Origin: Strigamia acuminata | Taxonomy: Eukaryota > Arthropoda > Chilopoda > Geophilomorpha > Linotaeniidae | NCBI GenBank assembly: GCA_949358305.1 | Contig: OX442314.1 | Coordinates: 62,197,369 to 62,261,368, forward strand | DNA: 64,000 bases | Direction: 5' to 3' | Shown: positions 39,164 through 50,068 of the stretch, piece by piece | Layout: each line of letters begins with the position of its first letter | Position numbering within the stretch: the stretch's first letter is position 1 | The notes under the pieces: model-generated | The model's input: the letters and a program-made list of their open reading frames with translations, nothing else | Databases searched by the model: none | Told to the model about the DNA's origin: nothing | Translations under genes and position numbers: made by a program

Positions 39164-40381
39164 AGCTAAGCTGATCAGAACAGAACAGGTCGCACATGGT
39201 CGCTCCTGTTGTTTTCCTGTTTTTTCTGCCAAAAACTTGGAATTTTCTGCGGTGGAACTGTTTGTACCATTCCACGTCACTTTCCGGAACAAAATCGCAG
39301 CATTTTTGGAAATTTTCGACTTTTTACGATTGTCGCAACACGATCGCCGAATTTCCGAATTCAATTTTTCGACGATTGCTGATCGTTTTACGGTCCGTTT
39401 GCTGCGTTCTTGGCACCAAATTGTGCGCAGGAACCTCGTCTATACACCCCTTTTGGTTTCGGGATCAAGGGAAATCGTTTTCAGACCAAAAATCTCCTTT
39501 TTTCGTCCGTTCGCGTTCGGCGCGAACCCATGGAATCGGTATACGTCGCCCCGACGTAATTCTTCGAAGGCATGGATCTGCTAATCGATTGCTGGGTTGA
39601 AACGGGGCTAAAACCCCGAAATCTTCTTGAAGCATTGTGGAAACGACTGGGGAGTTCCACGCAGAATGGAGACCCCACAGTTAAAACCATCCAACACGTG
39701 TTGGATGGTTTTGCTGGTTTTGCTGCAAAACACCAGCCTGGTCGACCAGCTGGCCAGTTCCAAGGAAACCACAGTCGATAGACTGAAAATCACGTGGGAA
39801 CCAAAGATTTGCCGCGAAAAACGTGTGATAATCAAGAGAATGTCACCTCTTGTGCTGCTTTTAGAGATCGAATCCGAAATGAACAAATGGGGCAACGTTT
39901 CGTCCGTGACATACGAGAAATTCGGAGATTTGGAGATGGTTAACAATTGAAATATCATCGTCATGATTAACGGGAACAATTTGCCAAGTAAAATCGAGGT
40001 TGGGCCCTTCTCCGGCCACCTAATTTACAAGGGCATGGGGCCGTACTGCCCCAAATGCGACGCAACAGACCATTACGCTTCGGTGTGCCCCAAAACAAAG
40101 TGCTATAACTGCAACAAATTAGGCCACGTTAGCCGATCTTGCTCTGCAAAATGCAAAACGTGCGACAAGGCGGGGCACACGTCCGCCAACTGCTGTATCC
40201 GGGCGGCGAACTCGAAGAAAACGACGAACGCAACACAAGAAACGAGAGAGCGAGCAAACGATCCAAAGAAGCCGCCGACCTGCTTCAACTGCAGGAAACG
40301 TGGCCACATTAGCAGCGATTGCACCGAGAATTGCAAAATATGTAAACTACCGAAACGATCGCCGTTTTTTCCATTCCGATT
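39164..40381 (+). pseudogene. LINE 5' UTR and ORF1, frameshifted copy
   Basis: Begins AGCTGATCAGAACAGAACAGG, like the LINE at 58855, and keeps the whole 5' UTR. ORF1 starts ATG at 39571 (MDLLIDCWVETGLKPR), is frameshifted near 39710 at a palindrome, resumes with LVDQLASSK and ends with four zinc knuckles (CPKCDATDHYASVC onward). ORF2 is absent; another ORF1 copy starts 30 bp later. Confidence 0.8.
39683..39712. repeat. Perfect 30-bp palindrome in the ORF1 pseudocopy
   Basis: Arms 39683-39697 and 39698-39712 (ATCCAACACGTGTTGGAT at the centre) are exact reverse complements. The intact ORF1 at 59395-59430 is not palindromic, so the palindrome arose in this copy, at the point where the frame breaks. 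Confidence 0.9.
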
Positions 40382-40383
40382 AA

Positions 40384-40665
40384 CGTAGACCAGACGTGAT
40401 CGTTTTCGCAACAATGGACCAAATCGCCGACTGCCGACTCGATCCTGGACTGCAACCCAGACACCTGATTGAAGCCTTGATTAAAAAGCTAGGAAAAACC
40501 ACCGGAAATGGAGATTTCACGATGAAAGGTGTCAAACATATCGATGGTGGAAAATTTGAAATTTTGCTGGCAAACACCGAACTAGTCGACCAACTGGCTT
40601 CCTCCAGTGGAACTGCGGTCGACGGCCTTCGAATCACATGGAAATTGTGGATATTCAAAAATTGA
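40384..40665 (+). pseudogene. Second LINE ORF1 N-terminal fragment
   Basis: ATG at 40414, MDQIADCRLDPGLQPRHLIE, ... LLANTELVDQLASSSGT, RITWK then stop. It is homologous to ORF1 residues 1-75 of the intact LINE but diverged, and truncated in the middle. It lies head to tail behind the previous copy. Confidence 0.75.
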
Positions 40666-42028
40666 AAAATAGGGCAATAATAACGAGTTAAAATTAAAGA
40701 AAGGGAATTCGAATACGCACTTGAGAAAAAAAAGCAAAAATATTTAATTAAAATTAAACAAGAAATCGAACATTGACTATCTAGTTATTAACAATTAGAA
40801 AGAAAATAATGGGGATGAAGTGGATGAAGAATTTACAAAATTTTACACGATATGGGAAATGAAAATGCACAAAATATATTTTTGAATAGCTGTGAGAGAA
40901 TCGACCCTTCACTTACTTCACATCTTGATGAGAAATTTTGCGAATTAGAAATCTACAATGCAATTAATTGCATACAAAACTAAAAAAAAAAAAACCGATT
41001 ACCGTAGACGGATTCCCTACTGAATTTTAATAAAGAAACAATAAGTCTCAACGTTTCATTGTACCTCGTCCCAGCACTGGCGTGCAGGAAGTTTGTAAAT
41101 GCTACACTCATAGGTCGGAATGCAGGCTTACGATACAAATATTTCGCACAAAATGCGGCAAATGGTAAATGCTACATTCATTGGTCGGAATGCAGGCTTA
41201 CAATACAAATATTTTGCACAAAATGCGGCTAGTGGTAAATGCTACACTCATAGATCGGAGTTGCAGGCTTACAAGACCAAAGCATTTGCCAAAATGATAA
41301 CTTGACAAGCAAAAACATGTGTTGCGGAAAAAATTAAATTTTTTGTCGAAAAAAAGCGGAAATGAATTAGGAAAAACAAGACAAAGAAACGTCTTGTTTC
41401 GTCATGTTAAAGTTCAACCATAAATCGAGAAAATCAATGAAAAGTTTGAAAAACAATTTTTGAAAAATTGAAACGAAGGCGAGAACGAAATAATCCATGT
41501 CCGACGGACAACCAGAGCTCTCGTTAGTCCACTGGAACGATCGGCCAGTGGTCCGGGAGCTACCACGAGGAGGTCGAGAGTTGGATTTGAAGCTCCCATA
41601 TCAATATTTCAGACACAAAATAAAAGAAAATAAAATAAAACGCCATCGTGGAAATTCACGACACCGAATCGGCGAATGGAAAAAAAAAGACATTAAATTG
41701 TAACACAAACCTTTTTAAAATGTACCGAAGAGATCCCCCAAGACTACACAATGACGGATTGATAAACTAAAACATCGGATGCTTCACGATTATGCGGATG
41801 AAAGCAGATAAAATTGAAAACGACAAGACAGCGGCCACGTTGACAATGCTTGGTAATGGCGGAAGCGGAATACGAATGGAAGACGTCGGCGCCACCAATC
41901 CCGGCTCTCCTTCCATTCAGCCAATCCCGTCGGTTCGTCAATTTTCACCACCAGACGGAGCAAAATTCAATTTCGTCGAAGCTAAAATTAAAAAAATTAA
42001 TAATTTAACAAATAAATTCATTCTCGTA
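40666..42028. other. AT-rich region without gene
   Basis: Only a tandem repeat (41092-41275) is recognisable. Open frames here are short and show no family features. Confidence 0.5.
41092..41275. repeat. About 68-bp tandem repeat, 2.7 copies
   Basis: Unit contains GTAAATGCTACA, TCGGAATGCAGGCTTAC and CACAAAATGCGGC. The three copies differ by a few bases. Confidence 0.8.
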
Positions 42029-42679
42029 CTAATATTCCTCTGTCATAATCACCGCCCATTTTTCCTTGCACTCTGCGGGAGTGTGTTCCTCAAACTGCAT
42101 TTATTCCAATCAATTCCGTCTTGTTGAGTCGAATAATTCACAGTGTCGGATTTAGAAAGATTCGACTTGAGATTTTCAATCAACTTTGCCAAATCTCCAT
42201 TACTCCAATCGTCAATTCTTCCTAAGAAAGAAAAAGAAATTAATAAATTGAATTAATTAATTTAAAATAATATTTCGCACCTTCTTTACTCTTGATTTTC
42301 TGATTTCAAGGTGATTAAACGCAGCCAACCTGCTTAATAATCGACCAACTATGTGTCAATAAATTCTCATTTACCTGCTTAACTCATAGTTAACAGCATC
42401 GAAATTTTTTAAAGCAGTATTCGACTCGTACATACCATCGAAAAAATCCTCATCGTCCGTCCGCGAATTGTCGATGTTGGCGGCGGCAAGATGGCCGCGC
42501 TTTCCCGCCAACTTCCTCCCCTTCGCGCTGATTCTTTCACCTACGTTTGGCTCGTGTGTGGGAGAAAATGTAGCGATCGAGCTGGATTTGCCTTTATTCT
42601 TGTTTCGATTCGATCTTACACGTGGTAGTGTTGCTGGTGCTGGAGTTGGAAGTTGAAGCTCACTTGGGTATGGGTTCAT
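42029..42679 (-). pseudogene. UBF-like HMG transcription factor gene fragment
   Basis: Minus strand. Exon 42679-42375 starts MNPYPSELQLPTPAPATL, is basic (RSNRNKNKGKSS), and ends at AGCAG|GTAAAT. A later exon from 42221, after TTTCTTAG, encodes DDWSNGDLAKLIENLKSNL ... YSTQQDGIDWNK, then after a one-base shift QFEEHTPAECKEKWAVIMTE and a stop at 42029. The spacing of WxxxDLxxLIExxKxNL, DGIDWxK, F and CKxKWxxI matches the first HMG box of UBF, the RNA polymerase I factor. The frameshift and early stop suggest a pseudogene. How the middle exon joins is unclear. Confidence 0.5.
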
Positions 42680-44424
42680 TCACGCCGCCATGTTTCGTTT
42701 CGTTTCTGCGGGATCATTCAGATTGTTTTCTAAATGAACGAAAAACACAGTCAAATAAATTGAATTCAATAACTAACGAATTCTTCCAAAAAACGGATAT
42801 CAATTAATTAATTGCTCGCATCCATTGCAGTTCATTCGTCATGTTGTGATGCGCGTCGCCGAACTTGGCATACGCCGCAAATGCTTCTCCTGACGCCATC
42901 TTGGGGTTCGCGACACATTTTAATCAGATGTATTAGAGCGTAATTAATTCTGGTTTTGTTTTAAATTTGAGTGAAATGAGGCATGAAGTTCAGCTGAAAC
43001 GAGCGAGCAAGATGTTTGATTGAGGATATAGAAGAAAAGGATAGGAAAACGGGCTGTGGAAACACCCGCGCATACTCCCGCTGGGTGGCAGCACCGCCTT
43101 TAGCATACGGTTATCGGACAGCAACAGATGATTTCAATACAGCACATGATTTCGACTATTATTGTTGGGATGTAAGTACAGAAATTTTCTGCCATAAAAA
43201 TTAATAGATTTCTTCGTTAATTACATTTCATAAACCTAATAGAATATACAGGATGCATTAAATGTCAGTGTTTGAAGTGAAAGAAATATTGTCATCAGTT
43301 GTAAATTTTTCAGAGCTAACATTAATGTTGATTTTAACACTAGCTGTGTTCAAAAACTAAATTATTTTGTGTTTTACGTCAATTTTAAATAAAAAATGAA
43401 ATAATTTCCTGTTTAAACCCATGTTAAAACTTAAAATACACTTAAACTAAAATTGTTATTTTAATTTTTCAATGCAGCTACTGGTTTGAGAAAAATTATA
43501 TTCAATAATTACAACATTAAATAAACTTTCGAGCAAACATTGACAGATATACATTAATGACTGCTTAGAATCCCTATAAGGGTAAAAAATTATTAATTTA
43601 GTTAAAAATTAGTTGTACTTTACCTCAATATATAAACTTTAATTATTTTGATTGCTAAAATGTCATTTCACAATGATAATTACAACTCTTTCAGCTAAAC
43701 TGCCTACTTGTTCACATTCTTCGTGTCTTTTGAAAGACTTTTATTTCACTTGGCTTGAATGTTTGTTTGAACATGTAATTTGGAGAAAAAAAGGAATTAA
43801 AAAATTCATCATAAGTTTGGAAAGTAGACTTTTTTGATGCAGGTTTTGGTCTACTTTCCAATTATTATGATAGCATTTTGATGAAAAGTAGTTCAAAGGG
43901 AGAAAATAGCGCTTTCCGGCGAAACAAATTTCATCAAACCGGAGCACCACCTGGCGGATCTCGAGTGCTTTAATGGATGCCAAAATGTTCGGCCCGATAA
44001 TCATGATTTCGGCATCAGAAAGAGGTCGAGAAATTCTGAAACTAGGCTCATTCGATTGGAGATTTCATTCCACACAAGCCTGTATGTTTTTCTAGTTGAT
44101 TTCATCGAAGAAAGATTCCGTTTCGGGCGATCGAAGCCGGCGACCGCATGGCAAATTTTGTGATGGGAAATTTCAATTCGACCTTAAAACAAAAAAAAAA
44201 AATATGAAAAATGAACGGTTTGAAATGTTTGAAATATGTTTCCTGTGTAGATTTTGCCCCTCTTTCCAATGGTGCCAATAACTTTTTGATCTAAGCGTCA
44301 GTTTTTTTTATTTCCGAAAAAACCATCTGTCATTTGCCAAAGAGAGAATTAAATAAATCAACAAAATTTCTGAGAAATTGTGGGAAATTGTTGTTTAATG
44401 TTTCAAAAATTTGTCTACCTTAAT
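42680..44424. other. Spacer with weak exon candidates
   Basis: Candidates too weak to call: minus 42899-42806 (MASGEAFAAYAKFGD, faintly like the p25-alpha start), plus 43060-43170 (SRWVAAPPLAYGYRTAT ... before GTAAGT) and minus 44004-43741. Otherwise AT-rich. Confidence 0.3.
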
Positions 44425-44428
44425 AATT

Positions 44429-45051
44429 TGTGACCGGCTGCCCGATCAGTCCGTTCACTTACCTGCAACACACGGCGCTTCCACGGCTCTCGCGCACCTC
44501 GTGTGTTTCTCGCGCGCACCTGACGCGGTCCCCCGCGCCAGGTGGAGCTGATGGTCGTTGGCTCCGCCAATTGGGAACCGGAAGTGCCCTTCCGGAAGTG
44601 GTCGGCCCCGCAGAAGGCCCAGAGAGTTCTCTTGCAACCAGCGTGGCGAACGGTCGCTTTCACGATCGCTCTTCCACACTGGCAATCATGACGAATCCGA
44701 TTGGCGTGGCGACTCTGTCGCCCGCCGGGACTTGATAGTCCGTGTTCCCCGCGCCTGTCCTACGTTCTCCGTGAACGCAGCGACGACGCGGCCGAACAGT
44801 ATTCAGACCACGCGTGTCATTCGGCCAATGGCCGCCGTGCCACGCGGTCTTGTTAGGGATGGCTGTTTCTCAGCCATCGCATTGGGAAATGCACTGTAGA
44901 GACACCACATCATACCCCTAGACATAATAAAGCTTACCTTAAACTAAACTTGTGTCTCTTGTGTATTTCGGAAGTGTAATTTATCGTGTGTGTTGTGTCC
45001 AGCGTCCCGTGGCTCTCCCCCGACCACGTGGCGTCCGCCCAAACACTCACA
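44429..45051 (+). repeat. Solo LTR (623 bp)
   Basis: TGTGACCGGCTG ... CACTCACA, flanked by AATT (44425-44428 and 45052-45055). GC-rich body and AATAAA at 44926-44931 near the 3' end indicate + orientation. The start TGTGACC resembles the Gypsy-A and Gypsy-B LTR starts. No internal region remains. Confidence 0.75.
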
Positions 45052-45055
45052 AATT

Positions 45056-45735
45056 AGCATTGTCTAAAATGGATGAGTGTACACATTGCCCCATAACTGG
45101 TCTGGTCTAAATATGACCCATGCTGCATTCCTATATCAAAATTGCAATTATTTATCAGATAATTAAATAAATTAATAAAAATTCATCACAATTCACTGAG
45201 AAATCCATCAAAAGCCATCTAAATCCATCTAAATCCATCAAAAGCCATCTAAATCCATCTAAATCCATCAAAAGCCATCTAAATCCATCTAAATCCATCA
45301 AAAGCCATCGAAATTCACCAAGAAATCATCAAAATTCACGAGAATTTCAACAAATTTCAAGAAAATTCCGACACCTACCATCAAAAGTTGATGAAAATCC
45401 ATCTAATCCCATCAAATGCCATCGAAATTCACCAAGAAATCTTCAAAATCCATGAAAATTGATCAAAATTTCAAAGAAATTGATCAAAATTCACGAAAAT
45501 TGATCAAAATTTCAAGGAAATTCTGACACACCATCAAAAGTTGATGAAAATTTTGACAAAAATTTCATCAAAATCAATTTTAGAAATAGCATAGAGCCAG
45601 CCACATTTCAATTCAATTCATACAAACAGAATTAAACAAAACAAAATAGCCGGAGCTGCTCACCTGACCAGCTCAGCTCACGGAATGGCACAGTCCTGCC
45701 AGCTCACTCCACCTTATATAGTCTCATGTATATAT
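45056..45735. other. AT-rich spacer left of Gypsy-B
   Basis: Holds the 30-bp minisatellite and further degenerate copies of its motifs up to about 45580. No gene. Confidence 0.6.
45201..45310. repeat. 30-bp minisatellite, 3.7 copies
   Basis: Three full exact 30-bp units and a partial fourth, built from 10-bp blocks AAATCCATCA, AAAGCCATCT and AAATCCATCT. Confidence 0.95.
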
Positions 45736-46555
45736 TGTCGCGTCCTACTTGGTATAGGTTTAAATAGCGCTAACGTGTAATACTTTACCTGTGATCAATT
45801 ATGTAAATACCCAAATGAATACCAAATGTATGTAAATAAACAGGTAATTTATTCACCAGGCTTTATGCCTTTAAAATACACTCAGTAATAATTCTAGAGT
45901 CGACGTGGTCAGCGTCGAACAAAGGATTTCTCAAGATGGCGTCGTCGATTCCGCGTGGTCGGCGGAACAAAGGCGGCGTCTCGAGTTGTCGTTAATTCGT
46001 CACGGATTCGTCTTCACGGACGCGGTGGAATGCTCTTTCGAGTCTTCTATCCGTGCCTGTTGTCTAGGGTTTGTTTAGCGTCGCAGAGGCCTCGTCTAGG
46101 AACTTTGGGGTTCCCTACAAAGCACTCGGACACTTACTTCGGCGAATAATCGTCTGGGCGATTATTCTGGGTGATTTCACAAGGGCTATTCTCGTGCTTT
46201 CGCAGGAATAGCTCGCAAGTGACTTCGTGAGAGTTACAGTTTGCACTTTACTCAGCGATCCTCGATCAATCCTAACTTGTAGTTGAAGTTGGCCTGACGG
46301 TGAGGTAGTTGCTGTGTTCTTGGTGTCGTTTGTGTAAGTTCTGACTTTAGGCGGGAAACACAGCCTTTTATGCAGTGGGGTGAAGGACCGGCGATCAACC
46401 AATGGGGGCTGACCACCAGCCGCTTCCTCCCCCTCGGGGCACACACCTGCCATGGGGAGGTGGAGCCAACTCGGGGGGGAACGACTCTTTAATCATAGTG
46501 ACTCATAGGACAAGTATCCGCCCTGGGGGGACACTTATCCAACTGGGTCACCACA
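45736..46555 (-). repeat. 3' LTR of Gypsy-B (820 bp)
   Basis: On the minus strand it runs TGTGGTGACCC ... CGCGACA. TATA-like ATAAAA at 46371-46366 and AATAAA at 45853-45848 fit U3 promoter and polyadenylation sites. Confidence 0.95.
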
Positions 46556-46570
46556 CGTCCCTCCTCCAGC
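46556..46570 (-). promoter_or_regulatory. Polypurine tract of Gypsy-B
   Basis: Minus strand GCTGGAGGAGGGACG directly before the LTR start TGTGG. Gypsy-A has CGGAGGGGGAAG in the same place. Confidence 0.65.
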
Positions 46571-46602
46571 TTCGATCTCGGATCGGAGCGATCTCAATTT
46601 TC

Positions 46603-49389
46603 TCATCGCTCTCCTCTGCGAAGAGCCGGCAGCACTCCTCTGCATGGGCGGAGGATCACGGGTGGCACTGCCGGTGGCGGCGGTGGTAAATCTGGGGGCA
46701 GAGAGGTTGTTAGATCCGCAGGATTCTGCCGCTCATTGATGAAATATTGTGGGTGACCACCGACGGGTTCGCCGATCAGTCCCGTACGCTCATGGATCCA
46801 AATCCGGGTAGAGGCCGGGAATCGGTCTGGAACGAGCCGGATCCTTCGTGACTCGGCGCTCGACCCGGGTTTCCTGTGGGCCCGTAGGATACGGCGATGG
46901 AAGACGACGTCCATGGTGGATCGGGCTTCTCTGTTTAGCCATTTGAGGATCGATTCGCCGTGATCATCGGAGTCAACGATGCGTTGTCGCGTGAACTCCG
47001 ACATCTGAAGGAAGGGGTATTCCACTCCCAGCCTCAAATAAAGCTGCGCTGCTGGGGGCGGCGGAGGCGATGGTGGGAGCGGAATCTCCATTGGGCTCTC
47101 CAACGGTGGCGTAGCCGGCTCTGCAGAGAGAGCGGCCAGCCCTGCCGCTGGTGGTGAAGGAGAGGGCAGCGGAGGAGTTCGGGGTCCTCGCTTGGAACGC
47201 TTCGGAATCAATATGGGTCGATTCGCGTGTCGCTTCTCCTTCGGGAATACCGGCTTTGGGGTCGGTATGTATGGTTGGACCGCCGCCTCTGGGGGGGCGG
47301 TCTCGATGGCCTGTGGAAGGCTCGCCGCCGTTCCCGGTATCTCCGGAACCTCCCGAATCGTTCGTAACAAGGAAGGATGGACACCGGGGTTCCGGTAGCG
47401 GAATGCCAACGAACGCATCTTTGAAAACTGTAGGCCTGGGTTTTCCGTATTTCTGGCCAGGTCGAAGCGCAGCGAGGCGGGCTCAGGAGTCCATCCGGCC
47501 CATACCTGGTACAACGCCCGAGGAAGGTGAACTCCCTCACGGTCGACGATTGTCCAGGCCGCCATAGCTTGCCGACTGTCCAAGAAGACGCCCAGGGATA
47601 GCAGCTGGGCCAGTACGTTCGTCACAGCCAAATTCAAACTGCTCCGATGGCAGGGGTGAGCGCGGTCCGGATTGTCACTGAATTGTTGTGACAGCGTCCG
47701 CATCTGTTCGATCGCCCAATTGATGTGGTGAGTTTGGGCGGCGTCGGCCTGTCGTATGGCCAACTCGGCAATCGCGGGGTTCTCGTATTCGGCCAGATAT
47801 TCTTGTAGCTCGCCGAGTGGGGGATAGGCCGCTTCACGCCGGCATCGAGCGTCCATCTCTCGCTGGGCGTACCATTCGGCGTTGCGATAAGGTCGACACA
47901 CTCGTGGCGTTGGGGGTGACGGTGGACGGCCCAGCCCGGGTAGATTATCGTATCTGACCCGCTTCGGAGCTGGATCCCCCACCGGAATCATCCGGGGAGG
48001 GGTCCACGCGGTCACGGCTGGGTTTGTACCCTCGAGGAGTGGCGGCCATCGCGATTGCACTTGTGGGGGCACAAGCGCGGTGGGCACAGCCGGTGTTGAG
48101 CCCGACGGCCGGTTGGCCGCGTATCCTCGGAAGGCGTTCTTCAATGCTACGGCCAGATCCTGTTTTGTAACCGGCCCATCTTTGTCCGACTCATCTGGGG
48201 ACATTTGCTCTTCCGTCAACTCTCCCAAATCAATCTCTGCTTGGCGCCTGGACGGTCCAGCCGTGGGTCCGAGACTCTGGGGTTCGGACCGTTTCGCGGC
48301 GGCCATCTCTCGCTCCTTCTCTAATCCCTTAGCTATCAGGGATTGTGCTCGCAACTTCTGACGTACTTTGCGCTTTCGATTCCTCCGGGTGCTGGCTGCG
48401 ACGGATCTTCGTTGGGCCGTCCTCTGGGGGACGTCCGTCGGAGAATTCGGTCTCTGGTGTGATGAGACGGTTCGTCGCGACGAGGATTGATCTGACGACT
48501 GTGTGGTAATCGCCATAAACAACGAGGATCTTTTCTTTCCTCGATCTTGGTGTGTCTCGGTCCTCGCAGCCCAGTGGGCGGAAGATTCGACCGTTCGCTC
48601 AGCCCGCGCGTCGTCTGGCGAGGCAGGCTCGAGCGTTACTACTCGGCGACACTCCGAGCGCACGACAACTCGAGTTCGGGAACTGGAGCTGCTCGAGCGG
48701 CTGCGGTAGTCGCGACTCGTTGACGGGCCGGCCTCTGTTGGGGAGACGGCCTGTCTTCTTCGTGCGGGTCCGCGTGGGGCGGACTCCGCCGGACGCTTCG
48801 ATCTTCTGTGATGGCGGCGACTTCCCAGGATACCAGCGTGGTATAACTGCCACATCTCAGACTGCGTGGCCGTAAAATTCGCCGGTGGTATCCATCTGGG
48901 TGTCAAATGATCTTCTTCGATGTCGCGAAGCCATCTACGGATTTCTTCGGGGGAGAAACCGTTTCTCTCGAGAACTCGGGTTACTCCTTGAGTCTCGGTG
49001 CGCTTTAAGCGTTTGATCTCGTCGTCCACTATTCTCTGGCGGGCTGCCAAGGTCGGGGCCTCGCTCCACCTATGGGAGGTGTGCAGCTCGGCCACCGTGC
49101 CTGGGTAAGCCTCTTCCAGGTACCCGGAGTAAACGGGGCTCGGCGGATCCGCATCGGGTGGGATCCGCGGCCCCACTCGCTCCCTCATCTCCTTTGTCAT
49201 GCACTTGACCAGCGTTTTTGATCGCTCGAATTTTTCCTCGAGGGTCCTGGAATACATCAATCGGATTTTCCAGGCGCTGGTCTCTGCAGGATAGGCCTGC
49301 CGCAGGTAAATCGGCAGGGCTCCGCGAAAGATGTTGTTGGCGGTTGACACCGTCGAAGGCAGGGCGTCCCACGATTCTAGCGGGTCGAC
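46603..49389 (-). CDS. Third gene of Gypsy-B, large exon: unknown protein in env position
   Basis: 928 codons from the splice acceptor (AATTATTCAG, exon base 49389) to the stop. There is no ATG near its start, only a GTG at 49350, and a TGA lies upstream in frame, so it needs the small exon for translation; spliced product about 967 residues. Blocks shared with Gypsy-A: NIFRGALP and MWQLYHAGILG at the N-terminus followed by a basic RRHHRRSKR; RQAMAAWTIVDREGVHLPRAL-type block in the centre; FLQMSEFTRQ, FHRRILRAHRKP and IWIHERT near the C-terminus. Arg/Ser and Pro-rich linkers between. No signal peptide or membrane segment. Function unknown; a nuclear or RNA-binding role is a guess from the basic patch. 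Confidence 0.85.
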   Translation of the reverse strand, partial: VDPLESWDALPSTVSTANNIFRGALPIYLRQAYPAETSAWKIRLMYSRTLEEKFERSKTLVKCMTKEMRERVGPRIPPDADPPSPVYSGYLEEAYPGTVAELHTSHRWSEAPTLAARQRIVDDEIKRLKRTETQGVTRVLERNGFSPEEIRRWLRDIEEDHLTPRWIPPANFTATQSEMWQLYHAGILGSRRHHRRSKRPAESAPRGPARRRQAVSPTEAGPSTSRDYRSRSSSSSSRTRVVVRSECRRVVTLEPASPDDARAERTVESSAHWAARTETHQDRGKKRSSLFMAITTQSSDQSSSRRTVSSHQRPNSPTDVPQRTAQRRSVAASTRRNRKRKVRQKLRAQSLIAKGLEKEREMAAAKRSEPQSLGPTAGPSRRQAEIDLGELTEEQMSPDESDKDGPVTKQDLAVALKNAFRGYAANRPSGSTPAVPTALVPPQVQSRWPPLLEGTNPAVTAWTPPRMIPVGDPAPKRVRYDNLPGLGRPPSPPTPRVCRPYRNAEWYAQREMDARCRREAAYPPLGELQEYLAEYENPAIAELAIRQADAAQTHHINWAIEQMRTLSQQFSDNPDRAHPCHRSSLNLAVTNVLAQLLSLGVFLDSRQAMAAWTIVDREGVHLPRALYQVWAGWTPEPASLRFDLARNTENPGLQFSKMRSLAFRYRNPGVHPSLLRTIREVPEIPGTAASLPQAIETAPPEAAVQPYIPTPKPVFPKEKRHANRPILIPKRSKRGPRTPPLPSPSPPAAGLAALSAEPATPPLESPMEIPLPPSPPPPPAAQLYLRLGVEYPFLQMSEFTRQRIVDSDDHGESILKWLNREARSTMDVVFHRRILRAHRKPGSSAESRRIRLVPDRFPASTRIWIHERTGLIGEPVGGHPQYFINERQNPADLTTSLPPDLPPPPPAVPPVILRPCRGVLPALRRGER

Positions 49390-49951
49390 CTGAATAATTT
49401 TAGATCACAAGATTAATATAATAAATCCCAGTTTAACGATGGGGATCAGAAATATGCTCAAGATCGACGGTGGCAGCAACTCCTTTCTTTTGTTGCGGCC
49501 GTCGGTCTTATTTTCTTGTTTCGCAGTTCTGCGATGATCTCCGCCGTCGTAGCGCTGATCCAACACTACTTTTGAACTCAGGTGATCCGCTTTTTTGGAA
49601 GGGGTCGCAGGCAAAACCGATCGTTAAATTTTAATTTCTTACGTTAAACTTTTTTATTTTAACTCTAATCGTATTTTAATTTATTACGATGTTTAAATTT
49701 AAAAGAAAGAAAACCTTTAGTTTTGGTTTTGGTTTGCCACGACGCCATTCCGCGAACACTTCCTTTGTTCTAGTTTTTTGGCGGCCTTGACTCCGAGGTG
49801 AATCTGGGTCCACTCTCGGGTTTTTAGCCAGCCTTAAATCAACAATAAAACAGAAAGAAATATATCAGTCACAAGTCACGCTCCAATCTGGGTTGGATGC
49901 AACAGATTCAAAGAATTATGTGATTTCTCTGGGGAAATCACACTAATTTAC
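49390..49951 (-). other. Intron of the Gypsy-B third gene (562 nt)
   Basis: Minus strand, GTAAAT at 49951 to TTCAG at 49390, phase 0. AT-rich, no coding potential. Its position matches the 845-nt intron of Gypsy-A. Confidence 0.75.
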
Positions 49952-50068
49952 CTGCAGCGGCGGTTGTTCGTCCCAATTCTCATCTTCTTCTGCATTTACG
50001 ATTAGGCCGTCGCTCTCGTCTCTCGACGATGCGCTCGGCTCTAATCGTGGGTTGCGTCGATCGGCCAT
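49952..50068 (-). CDS. Third gene of Gypsy-B, small acidic exon 1
   Basis: 39 codons from ATG at 50068 (MADRRNPRLEPSASSRDESD ...), with NAEEDENWDEQPPLQ at the end and a donor CAG|GTAAAT. 117 nt, phase 0, continuing as VDPLESWDALP in the large exon. The motif EDENWD and the Pro-Pro pair are shared with the 29-codon exon of Gypsy-A. Upstream a pyrimidine-rich CTTCTCCCCAAAG could be an acceptor for a leader exon. Confidence 0.75.

Noticed and set aside
42806-42899. Minus-strand MASGEAFAAYAKFGD, possibly a p25-alpha (TPPP) first exon
   Set aside because: Too short, no splice donor seen, no second exon found.
43016-43204. Possible exon before GTAAGT at 43171
   Set aside because: Plausible donor, but no acceptor, partner exon or known family.
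43741-44004. Minus-strand frame with MIIGPNILASIKALEI, possibly a retropepsin tail
   Set aside because: Only a vague resemblance; no Asp-Thr/Ser-Gly motif or neighbouring retroelement frame.
45201-45310. CRISPR array
   Set aside because: Repeats are directly adjacent without unique spacers; the genome is eukaryotic. It is a minisatellite.
45955-46453. Small frames inside the Gypsy-B LTRs (also at 58003-58501)
   Set aside because: They lie in LTR sequence and only repeat because the LTRs match.
49350-49352. GTG as start of the Gypsy-B third gene
   Set aside because: A non-ATG start is unlikely in an animal; homology continues upstream of it to the splice acceptor at 49389.
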